NCBI GenBank assembly: GCA_044226655.1
Contig: JBGAGO010000002.1
Span: 1-64,000, forward strand
Length of the DNA: 64,000 bases
Direction: 5' to 3'
Source: JBEVOS01 sp044226655
Lineage (GTDB): Bacteria; Pseudomonadota; Alphaproteobacteria; Caulobacterales; Aquidulcibacteraceae
Shown here: piece after piece, positions 54,040-61,555 of the stretch
Numbering within the stretch: the first letter of the stretch is position 1
Layout: every line of letters starts with the position of its first letter
Translations under genes and position numbers: made by a program
Notes under the pieces: generated by a model
Told to the model about the DNA's origin: nothing
Databases searched by the model: none
The model's input: the letters and a program-made list of their open reading frames with translations, nothing else

Positions 54040-54488
54040 GCGTCCATCGCATAGAGGCCGAAAAGACGCTGCCCTACGACGCGAAGGCGCTCACCCAATT
54101 GGTGGGCGACGTGCGCTCCTATCCGCGCTTCTTGCCATGGCTGAAGGAATTGCGCGTGCTTCACGAAACGCCCATGGGCGAAGGCTGGAGCGGCACGGCG
54201 GAAGCGCTGGTGGGCTGGCGCGCGTTCACCGTAGCGTTCGCCACCAAAGTGCGTTCCTCACCAGAAACCGGCGAGGTCGACGCCACGCTGGTGCGCGGAC
54301 CGTTCAAAACGCTTGCGAACGCCTGGCGCATTGCGCCTGCGCAAGGCGGGGGCGCGCACGTACGTTGCGAGCTGCGCTACGAATTCAACAACCCCGTGCT
54401 GCAGCATCTGGTGGACGCCAACAAACAGCGGATCATGGCGCGCATTCTCGCCGCGTTCGAAGGCGAGGCGAAGCGCCGCCTCGGCTAG
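54036..54488 (+). CDS. COQ10/RatA-type SRPBCC protein
   Basis: A 150-residue START-like protein. EKTLPYDAKALTQLVGDVRS and YPRFLPWLKELRV are typical of the family that includes mitochondrial Coq10 (ubiquinone binding) and E. coli RatA; LRYEFNNPVLQHLVDANKQR is the C-terminal helix. In Alphaproteobacteria a Coq10-like role is more likely than a toxin. GTG start overlapping lipA; it overlaps the convergent cinA-type gene by 4 nt (CTAG). Confidence 0.87.
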   Translation: MSVHRIEAEKTLPYDAKALTQLVGDVRSYPRFLPWLKELRVLHETPMGEGWSGTAEALVGWRAFTVAFATKVRSSPETGEVDATLVRGPFKTLANAWRIAPAQGGGAHVRCELRYEFNNPVLQHLVDANKQRIMARILAAFEGEAKRRLG

Positions 54489-55000
54489 CCCCAGGAGCCG
54501 CCGCGCGAATCGTCGATAATGCGATGCAGCAGGCCAAGCGCGGTCTCCACCGCCTTCATGCGAATCTCGGCGCGGCCGATATCGCCGTAGAGCTGCATCT
54601 CATGAATGATCGAGCGGTTTTCACGCGCGGCTGCGAAATGCACCATGCCGACGGGCTTTAGGCGCGTGCCGCCGTCAGGACCGGCGACGCCGGTGATGGC
54701 GATCGACACGTTGGCGCGGCTCTCCGCGAGCGCGCCTTCGGCCATCGCGCGCACGACCGCTTCGCTCACGGCGCCCGCGTCGGCGATGAGATCGCCCGGG
54801 ACGCCGAGCATGTCTTCCTTGGCGCGGTTGGAATAGACGACGAAGCCCCGCTCCAGCACCTTCGAGGACCCAGGAATTTCGGTGAGGCAGCCCGCCACGA
54901 GCCCGCCAGTGCAGCTTTCCGCCGTGACAATCTTCAGCCGGCGCTCCTCGCAATCGGCCAGGATGAGCCGCGCCGCCATGAGCAAATGATCCGGGAACAT
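54485..55000 (-). CDS. pncC: CinA-family nicotinamide-nucleotide amidase
   Basis: A 171-residue single-domain CinA C-terminal protein, which deamidates NMN to NaMN in pyridine nucleotide recycling. TAESCTGGLVAGCLTEIPGS, VVYSNRAKEDMLGV and ITGVAGPDGGTRLKPVGMV match the catalytic domain. The ATG at 55000 has AAAGG 8 nt upstream; a TTG two codons before is less likely. Confidence 0.93.
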   Translation of the reverse strand: MFPDHLLMAARLILADCEERRLKIVTAESCTGGLVAGCLTEIPGSSKVLERGFVVYSNRAKEDMLGVPGDLIADAGAVSEAVVRAMAEGALAESRANVSIAITGVAGPDGGTRLKPVGMVHFAAARENRSIIHEMQLYGDIGRAEIRMKAVETALGLLHRIIDDSRGGSWG

Positions 55001-55104
55001 GGGCAAACCTTTCGAATGCGATTAGGACGGCTGCGGCGCGAATGTCCATTCCCTGACACGGGCGGGAATGGCAGAAGGCGCGCTCCATAAAAGAGGGGAG
55101 GGTC

Positions 55105-57759
55105 ATGGACGGCATCGCGCGGCGGGCGGCGGCGCCGATCTTTGCGCTCGCGCTGTTTGCGAGCGCGGCCCTGATCTTCACGCTGCAGCCCTTGGTGGGC
55201 CGCTTGGTGACGCCGCTGCTCGGGGGCTCGCCCGCGGTGTGGAACACCTCCATGGTGTTCTTCCAGGCCGCGCTGCTGCTTGGCTATGTCTACGCGCACG
55301 CGCTCGCCAGGCTGAAGGATTTGCGGGCGCAGGCCGGCGTGCATGCGCTGGTGCTGGCGATCGCCTGGTTTGTGCTGCCCATCCATGTGAGCGCGAGTTT
55401 CGGGCCGCCGAGCTCCGAACATCCGGCGCTCTGGCTCTTGGGCGCTTTGACGGTTTCCGTCGGCGCGCCCTTCGCGGCCGCTTCCGCCACCGCGCCGCTG
55501 CTGCAAGCTTGGTACGCCCGGACCGGCCGCGCCGACGCAGCGGACCCTTACTATCTCTACGCCGCCAGCAATCTCGGAAGCTTCGCCGGCCTGCTCGCCT
55601 ATCCGGTGCTGATCGAGCCGTTCATCGGACTTGGCGCGCAATCGCATCTTTGGGGCGCCGGCTACATCCTCGTCGCCGCGATGATCCTGCTGTCCGCCGG
55701 TGTCGCGATAACGGCCAATGGGCCTGCAGCGCCAGGTGCAGGCGAGAGCGCGCCCGAGATCGCGTGGCGCCAGCGCCTGTTCTGGATCGCGGCGGCGGCG
55801 GCGCCCTCAAGCCTCATCCTCGGCGTGACGCAGCACATCTCCACCGACATCGCGTCCGCGCCTTTTCTGTGGGTGATCCCGCTGGCGCTTTACCTGCTGA
55901 CCTTCGTCATCGCGTTCGCGCGGGGCCTCGAATGGCTGGCGCCCGTGGCGCGCGCGCTGCAGCCCTTGTCGCTGGCGTTTCTCGTCGGTTCGTATTTCTC
56001 GCGCGACAACATCGCCATGCCGCTGAGCGCAAACCTCAGCGCCTTCTTCCTCAGCGCGCTGGTATGTCATTTCGCTCTCGCATCGACACGGCCGCCCGCA
56101 TCGAAGCTGACGGAGTTCTATTTCTGGGTTTCGGCAGGGGGCGTTCTGGGCGGCGCTGCGACCGCGCTGCTCGCGCCTGTGATCTTCAACGACATCTACG
56201 AATATCCCTTGGCGCTTGCGGCGGTTGCGCTGCTGCAGCCGCGGCGTGATCAGACCTTCAGGGGCTTCGCCGCGACGATCGCCGCCGCCACCTTCGCCAT
56301 GTTGGGCGTGAGCCTCGCCCTTTTGGCGCGCCCTCTTCCGCAGGTCGCGTTGTTCGCGGGCGGGGTAGGGGCCGCGGCCGCCCTCCTCGCCGCCGCGCTC
56401 CCAATGCAAGAGCGCCGCACCGAACCGCGCCAACTCGCTTTCCTTGGCGTCGCGCTCGTACTTGCAGGCCTCATCACCTTTGCGCTCTTTGAGACCAGCG
56501 CCTTGTTCTCCACGCACGGCGGCGATTTCGCGATCGTGCAGCCATTTGGGCTCATCACGCTCGGCGTCGCGTTGATCGTGCTTGTGTTCGTTGCACACGG
56601 TTCGCTGCGCGAACGCGACGAAGAAGGCCTTGGAGCGCTCGCCCTCGACGCGACGCAGGGCCTGGCGCTGGCCGGCATCACGATGCTGGTGATGCTGCTC
56701 GTCGCCGGCTCCAATCTGGAAGCGAAGACCGCACTCGTCGTGCAGATCGCGTTCGCATCGGCGGCGCTCTTCTTCAATCGCACGCGTCCTTACTTGATGG
56801 CCGCGCTCGTGCTCGCGAGCTTCGCGATCATTTTCCTGCACGAACGGTCCGGCCTGCGCGTCATTGAGCAGGAGCGCAGCTTCTTCGGCGTGTTGCGCAC
56901 TGAAGAGTTCCGCAGCGCCGATCGCAACGCGCCCGCGCTCAGAATTTTGATGCACGGCACCACGATCCACGGCGCACAATTGCGCGGCGCCGGCGACGTC
57001 GAACGCCATCCGCTGACCTATTACAACCCGGACACGGCGCTCGGCGAAGCGACGCTTGCGGGGCTCAGCGGCGGCGATTCCAGCAACGTGGCGCTGATCG
57101 GCCTGGGCACGGGCACGACCGCGTGCCTGCTGCGCCCCAGCGATCATTTGACGATTTTCGAGATCGATCCCGCCGTGGTGCGCCTGTCCGGGCCGCACGG
57201 CGCCGATTTCACCTATGTCCAGCATTGCGCGCCGAATGCGCGCCTGGTGCTGGGCGATGCGCGGCTGCGGATCGCGCAAGAGCCGGACGGCGCTTTTGAC
57301 GTGATCGTGGTGGATGCGTTTTCCTCGGACGCTATTCCTGCGCATTTGCTGACGCGCGAAGCCATCGCGACCTATCTCGCCAAGACCAGCGATCGCGGCA
57401 TCGTCGTGCTGCACCTCTCGAACCGAAATCTGGCGCTGGTGTCGGAGGCCGTTCGGGTCGCGCACGATCTCAACGCGCCGTTCGTGTGGCGCGTCAGCTC
57501 GCGTGTGACGGATTCGCTGGCGGGCCCCTATAGCGGGCTGCCGGCGAGCGCGATGATTCTGGCGCGCACGCCGGAGATTCTGGCGCGCGTACCGCTGGCC
57601 TCGGCGGATTGGCGCGCGTTGCCGACGCCGCCAGGGCGGCCTTGGTCCGATGACTACATCAACCTGCCGCGCGCGCTTTGGGACAGCCTCAATGGGCGCG
57701 AGGCCTGCTTGCAGGACAACGGCACAACGACGTGCCCGCCCAAGCGCACGTCACCCTAG
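55105..57759 (+). CDS. Large membrane protein with C-terminal spermidine-synthase-like domain
   Basis: An 884-residue protein. About the first 600 residues carry many hydrophobic helices; the first, ALFASAALIFTLQPLVGRLV, and PYYLYAASNLGSFAGLLAYP are typical of the so-called fused MFS/spermidine synthase family. Residues about 655-840 form a Rossmann methyltransferase-like spermidine synthase domain (VALIGLGTGTTACLL, FEIDPAVVRL, VIVVDAFSSDAIPAHLLTRE). The catalytic Asp and polyamine site are not certain, and the substrate is unknown. It overlaps ispDF by 4 nt (CTAG). Confidence 0.82.
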   Translation: MDGIARRAAAPIFALALFASAALIFTLQPLVGRLVTPLLGGSPAVWNTSMVFFQAALLLGYVYAHALARLKDLRAQAGVHALVLAIAWFVLPIHVSASFGPPSSEHPALWLLGALTVSVGAPFAAASATAPLLQAWYARTGRADAADPYYLYAASNLGSFAGLLAYPVLIEPFIGLGAQSHLWGAGYILVAAMILLSAGVAITANGPAAPGAGESAPEIAWRQRLFWIAAAAAPSSLILGVTQHISTDIASAPFLWVIPLALYLLTFVIAFARGLEWLAPVARALQPLSLAFLVGSYFSRDNIAMPLSANLSAFFLSALVCHFALASTRPPASKLTEFYFWVSAGGVLGGAATALLAPVIFNDIYEYPLALAAVALLQPRRDQTFRGFAATIAAATFAMLGVSLALLARPLPQVALFAGGVGAAAALLAAALPMQERRTEPRQLAFLGVALVLAGLITFALFETSALFSTHGGDFAIVQPFGLITLGVALIVLVFVAHGSLRERDEEGLGALALDATQGLALAGITMLVMLLVAGSNLEAKTALVVQIAFASAALFFNRTRPYLMAALVLASFAIIFLHERSGLRVIEQERSFFGVLRTEEFRSADRNAPALRILMHGTTIHGAQLRGAGDVERHPLTYYNPDTALGEATLAGLSGGDSSNVALIGLGTGTTACLLRPSDHLTIFEIDPAVVRLSGPHGADFTYVQHCAPNARLVLGDARLRIAQEPDGAFDVIVVDAFSSDAIPAHLLTREAIATYLAKTSDRGIVVLHLSNRNLALVSEAVRVAHDLNAPFVWRVSSRVTDSLAGPYSGLPASAMILARTPEILARVPLASADWRALPTPPGRPWSDDYINLPRALWDSLNGREACLQDNGTTTCPPKRTSP

Positions 57760-58907
57760 GATTTGCGCAGGATCGTCGCGGTCGCTTGCGCCGCCAGACC
57801 TTCGCTTCGGCCGGTGAAGCCCATCCGCTCCGTCGTCGTCGCCTTGATGCTCACGCGGTCCAGCGGCAGGCCGAGAATTTCGGCCGTGCGCGCGCGCATC
57901 GCGGCGCGGTGTGGCGCTATTTTCGGAGCCTCGCAGATCAGCGTGACATCGACATGCGCGATCTCCGCGCCGCTTTCGCGCGCCAGCGCAAGCGCGTGCG
58001 CGAGGAAGAGGGCGCTGTCGGCCCCGCGCCATTTCGGATCGCTTGGCGGAAAATGATCGCCGATATCGCCGCGCGCCAAGGCGCCGAGGATGGCGTCAGT
58101 GAGCGCGTGCCAGCCGGCGTCTGCATCGGAATGGCCGATCAGGCCTTTGTCGTGCGCAATGCGCACGCCGCACAGCGTGACATGATCACCTTCGCCGAAG
58201 CGGTGCGCATCGAAGCCCGAGCCGACGGCCTGAAATGTCGCGGAGGACGGAAGCAGCATCGCCTCCAGCAGCGCAAAATCCTCGGGGAAGGTCGCCTTCA
58301 TCAGCCGCGGATCGCCTGGAATCGTCGTCACCGCATAACCGGCCGCGCGCGCCACGCCGAGGTCGTCCTCAAAGATCATTCCGTCAGCCAAACGATCGTA
58401 AGCGTCATAAATGGCGCTGAACCGAAACGCTTGCGGCGTCTGCACGCGCGCAAGATCGGCGCGGGCCACGTCTTCGATGACGGCGCCGTTTGGCTCCACC
58501 CGCTTGAGCGCATCCGCCTGCGGCATGGCTGGCGCAGCGCCGGCCCAACCGGCCTCGATTGGGCCTGTAAGGGCGCGCAGGACTTTTTCCGAAAGCCCCG
58601 GCCTGGCGGCGTCGTGAATGAACACGATGTCCGGCGGGGAGGGCGCAAGCGCCGCCAATCCCGCGCGCACGCTGGCGGTGCGTGTCGCGCCGCCCCAGAC
58701 AATTTCTGCGCGCCGCCGCGCCTCCTCCAGCACCTCGGCGTGTGCAGGATTGGCGACCACGATGCGCCGCGAAACACCCGCCGCTTCAAACGCGTCCAGG
58801 CTCCAAGACAACAGCGGGCGGCCACCTAACATTTTGAATTGTTTTGGTATATCGCCGCCGACGCGGATGCCCTGCCCGGCGGCGACGATGATCGCTGCCG
58901 TTTTCAT
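57756..58907 (-). CDS. ispDF: Bifunctional IspD-IspF (MEP pathway)
   Basis: A 383-residue fusion. Residues 1-225 are 2-C-methyl-D-erythritol 4-phosphate cytidylyltransferase (AIIVAAGQGIRVGGDIPKQF, IHDAARPGLSE). Residues about 226-383 are 2-C-methyl-D-erythritol 2,4-cyclodiphosphate synthase (GSGFDAHRFGEGDHVTLCG with its metal Asp and His, LIGHSDADAGWHALTDAIL, KATTTERMGFTGRSEGL). The fusion is common in Alphaproteobacteria. The ATG at 58907 gives the typical start. Confidence 0.96.
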   Translation of the reverse strand: MKTAAIIVAAGQGIRVGGDIPKQFKMLGGRPLLSWSLDAFEAAGVSRRIVVANPAHAEVLEEARRRAEIVWGGATRTASVRAGLAALAPSPPDIVFIHDAARPGLSEKVLRALTGPIEAGWAGAAPAMPQADALKRVEPNGAVIEDVARADLARVQTPQAFRFSAIYDAYDRLADGMIFEDDLGVARAAGYAVTTIPGDPRLMKATFPEDFALLEAMLLPSSATFQAVGSGFDAHRFGEGDHVTLCGVRIAHDKGLIGHSDADAGWHALTDAILGALARGDIGDHFPPSDPKWRGADSALFLAHALALARESGAEIAHVDVTLICEAPKIAPHRAAMRARTAEILGLPLDRVSIKATTTERMGFTGRSEGLAAQATATILRKS

Positions 58908-59049
58908 GAGCGGGCAAAGCCCTTCATTTGATGCTGCAATGCAGCAAGTTTTCGCTGGCGCCCGCTTTTTGAGCAGTCTAAGCTGTGCATAGAACCGAAC
59001 TTGAAAGCCGATTGGGGCGGCAAAGCAAGACGGGCCGACGGAGCGGGTG

Positions 59050-60141
59050 ATGGCGGGCGCCAAGGATGTGACTGACCGTGCGCGCGGAGCGGTTCGCCCG
59101 CCCACGCCTGACGCAGAACGATGGCTCGAGGCGCTGCCCACGCCGGTGCTCGGCATCGACGCGGGCGAGCGCGTGCGCTTCGTCAACGCGGCGGCGGCCG
59201 ATCTGCTCGCTGGCGCAGGCCGCGGACTGCTCGGCCGACGGCTTGAAGAGATTTTCGGCCATGACGCGCCGCTGGTCGCGCTGGTCCGTCACGCGCAAGC
59301 CGGCGAAGTGCGCGTCGCCGACCCTGACGTCGCCCTGGCCGGTCCCGGCTTCGCTTTGGGCCGCGCCTCTGTCGCGGCCGCGCCCGTGGGGGAGAATGGC
59401 TACGTCGCGCTCGTGATCACGCTGCAAGGCAAGGCCCGCGGCGGCGTTGGCCAGCCCATGGCGACTGCGGCGACGCGCACGCTCGCCCACGAGGTCCGCA
59501 ATCCGCTGGCCGGCATTCGCGCCGCGGCGCAGCTCATCACGCGCGGCGAGGACCCCGAGCACGCGGCGCTCGCCAGCCTGATCTGCGACGAGGTAGACCG
59601 CGTGCGCCGGCTGACGGACCGCATCGATCCGCATGTCGAGCCGCCGCGCTTCGAGGCGCTCAACATCCACCAGGCCCTTGAGCGGGTGGTGCGGCTTGTG
59701 AGCTCGGGCGCGCCGGATGTGAAAATTCGCGAGCGCTATGATCCCAGCCTGCCCCGCGTGCGCGGCGATATGGATCAATTGATCCAGGCTATTCTCAATA
59801 TCGCGAAGAATGCGGCCGAAGCGGTGCAAGGGCAGGACGGCGGCGAGGTCGTGTTCGCAACCTCCTATCGCCCCGGCCTAAAGATCCGCTCGGCGCCATC
59901 GGCGTCCGCGCGTGCCCAGCTGGAAATTCAGATCATCGACAACGGCGCCGGCATTCACCCCACCGTCGCCGATCGTCTGTTCGAACCGTTTGCGAGCACC
60001 AAGAGCGGCGGCATGGGGCTTGGTCTGACCGTGTCCGCCGACATCGTGGGACGCCATGACGGCCGCATCGAAGTCGATTCAGCGCCGGGCCGCACGGCCT
60101 TCCGGATTTTGCTGCCGATCGACCCTGAGGATGATTCCTGA
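59050..60141 (+). CDS. ntrB: Nitrogen regulation sensor histidine kinase NtrB
   Basis: A 363-residue soluble kinase. A PAS domain (about 25-125) is followed by the H box TLAHEVRNPLAGIRAAAQLI and N/G boxes AILNIAKNAAEAV, IDNGAGIHP and GGMGLGLTVS. It phosphorylates NtrC under nitrogen limitation in response to PII. GGAG is 6 nt before the ATG at 59050; a GTG one codon earlier is badly spaced. It overlaps ntrC by 1 nt. No dusB lies upstream. Confidence 0.95.
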   Translation: MAGAKDVTDRARGAVRPPTPDAERWLEALPTPVLGIDAGERVRFVNAAAADLLAGAGRGLLGRRLEEIFGHDAPLVALVRHAQAGEVRVADPDVALAGPGFALGRASVAAAPVGENGYVALVITLQGKARGGVGQPMATAATRTLAHEVRNPLAGIRAAAQLITRGEDPEHAALASLICDEVDRVRRLTDRIDPHVEPPRFEALNIHQALERVVRLVSSGAPDVKIRERYDPSLPRVRGDMDQLIQAILNIAKNAAEAVQGQDGGEVVFATSYRPGLKIRSAPSASARAQLEIQIIDNGAGIHPTVADRLFEPFASTKSGGMGLGLTVSADIVGRHDGRIEVDSAPGRTAFRILLPIDPEDDS

Positions 60142-61520
60142 TGAGCAGCATTCTTCTCGCTGACGACGATTCTTCGCTGCGCTTCGTGCTGTCTCAGGCG
60201 CTGACGAAGGAAGGCTATTCCGTCCGGGCGACGGGCAACGTCGCCACGCTCGCGAAATGGGTGCGCGACGGCGAAGGCGATCTGGTCGTCTCCGATGTCT
60301 ACATGGGCGATGAAAGCGTGTTCGACACGCTGCCGAGCCTGCGCGCCGTGCGCCCGCAATTGCCGGTCATCGTAATGAGCGCGCAATCGAACGTCATGAC
60401 GGCGCTCTCCGCGGCGGGCGCCGGGGCCTACGAATATCTGCCCAAACCGTTCGATCTCGACGATCTCATCGGCGCGGTGCGGCGCGCCTTGTCCGGCGGG
60501 CCGGATGCAAAATCGCGCGTCGCTGCGAACAAGGCCGAACGCGAGGAGCGCCTGCCGCTGATCGGACGATCGACCGCGATGCAGGAAGTCTATCGCGTCA
60601 TGGCGCGTGTGACCGGCACGGACCTCACAGTTCTGATCGAAGGCGAAAGCGGCTCGGGCAAAGAACGCGTGGCGCGCGCGATCCACGAGTTTTCGAAGCG
60701 GGCGAGTTCGCCCTTCGCTGTGATGAGCCTCGCGGGCGCGTCGGTCGCGCGCATTGAAACCGACCTCTTCAGCGATGTGGGCAAGCTGGCTGAGGCGGGC
60801 GGCGGCACGTTGTTTCTGGAAGACATCGACGATCTGCCGCTCGATGCGCAAACCCGTCTCGTTGGCTTGCTGCAGGCCAACGATCCCGCGCCGCGCGCCG
60901 GCGTGCGCCTAATCGCGGCGGCGCAACGCAATCTGGGCGCGCTCGTGCGCACCGGCGCGTTTCGCCAGGACCTGTTCTATCGGCTCAACGTCGTTTCGAT
61001 CCGCCTGCCGCCCTTGCGCGAGCGCTTGGACGATATCGGCGATCTGGCGCGCGCCTTTCTGGTCCGCGCACGCCGCGAAGGCCTGCCGGAGAAGACGCTC
61101 GACTCCTCCGCTATCGAACGGCTCAAGACGCATGATTGGCCGGGCAATGTCCGCGAACTCGAGAACCTGCTTAAGCGCGCGATCGCGCTCAGCCCGGTGA
61201 GCGTCATCACCGCGCGCGAGATCGAACGCGAACTCGGCGTGAGCCGCGCCACCATGTCGACGGAAGAAAATGCGCCGGAGACGTTTGAAGAGGTCGTGCA
61301 GCGCCGCCTGTCGGCGATCTTCCAGGCGGCCGGCCCGGACTTGCCGGACGCGGGCCTCTATGACCGCGTCTTGGCGGAGGTGGAGCGCCCGCTGATCCAG
61401 CTTTCGCTGCAAGCCACCAAAGGCAACCAGATCCGCGCGGCAGCGGTGCTCGGCATCAATCGAAACACCCTGCGGAAGAAGATTCAGACACTGGGTGTCC
61501 GAACTGGGCGAAGCGATTGA
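60141..61520 (+). CDS. ntrC: Nitrogen regulator NtrC lacking the GAFTGA motif
   Basis: A 459-residue response regulator. The receiver domain has phospho-acceptor Asp52 (VVSDVYMG). The AAA+ domain keeps Walker A GESGSGKE (168-175) and Walker B TLFLEDID (223-230), but between LF210 and GGG220 only about ten residues remain: the sigma-54 contact loop with GAFTGA is gone. The Fis-type DNA-binding end (GNQIRAAAVLGINRNTLRKK) is intact. NtrC of Rhodobacter capsulatus, which works with the housekeeping RNA polymerase, is similarly altered. Confidence 0.95.
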   Translation: MSSILLADDDSSLRFVLSQALTKEGYSVRATGNVATLAKWVRDGEGDLVVSDVYMGDESVFDTLPSLRAVRPQLPVIVMSAQSNVMTALSAAGAGAYEYLPKPFDLDDLIGAVRRALSGGPDAKSRVAANKAEREERLPLIGRSTAMQEVYRVMARVTGTDLTVLIEGESGSGKERVARAIHEFSKRASSPFAVMSLAGASVARIETDLFSDVGKLAEAGGGTLFLEDIDDLPLDAQTRLVGLLQANDPAPRAGVRLIAAAQRNLGALVRTGAFRQDLFYRLNVVSIRLPPLRERLDDIGDLARAFLVRARREGLPEKTLDSSAIERLKTHDWPGNVRELENLLKRAIALSPVSVITAREIERELGVSRATMSTEENAPETFEEVVQRRLSAIFQAAGPDLPDAGLYDRVLAEVERPLIQLSLQATKGNQIRAAAVLGINRNTLRKKIQTLGVRTGRSD

Positions 61521-61555
61521 CGGCATCGTAGCTTTGCGCCAACACCCTTGTTGCA

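Noticed and set aside
54036..54488. Toxin of a RatAB toxin-antitoxin system
   Set aside because: No antitoxin (RatB-like) gene is adjacent, and the family in Alphaproteobacteria is better explained as a Coq10-like quinone-binding protein.
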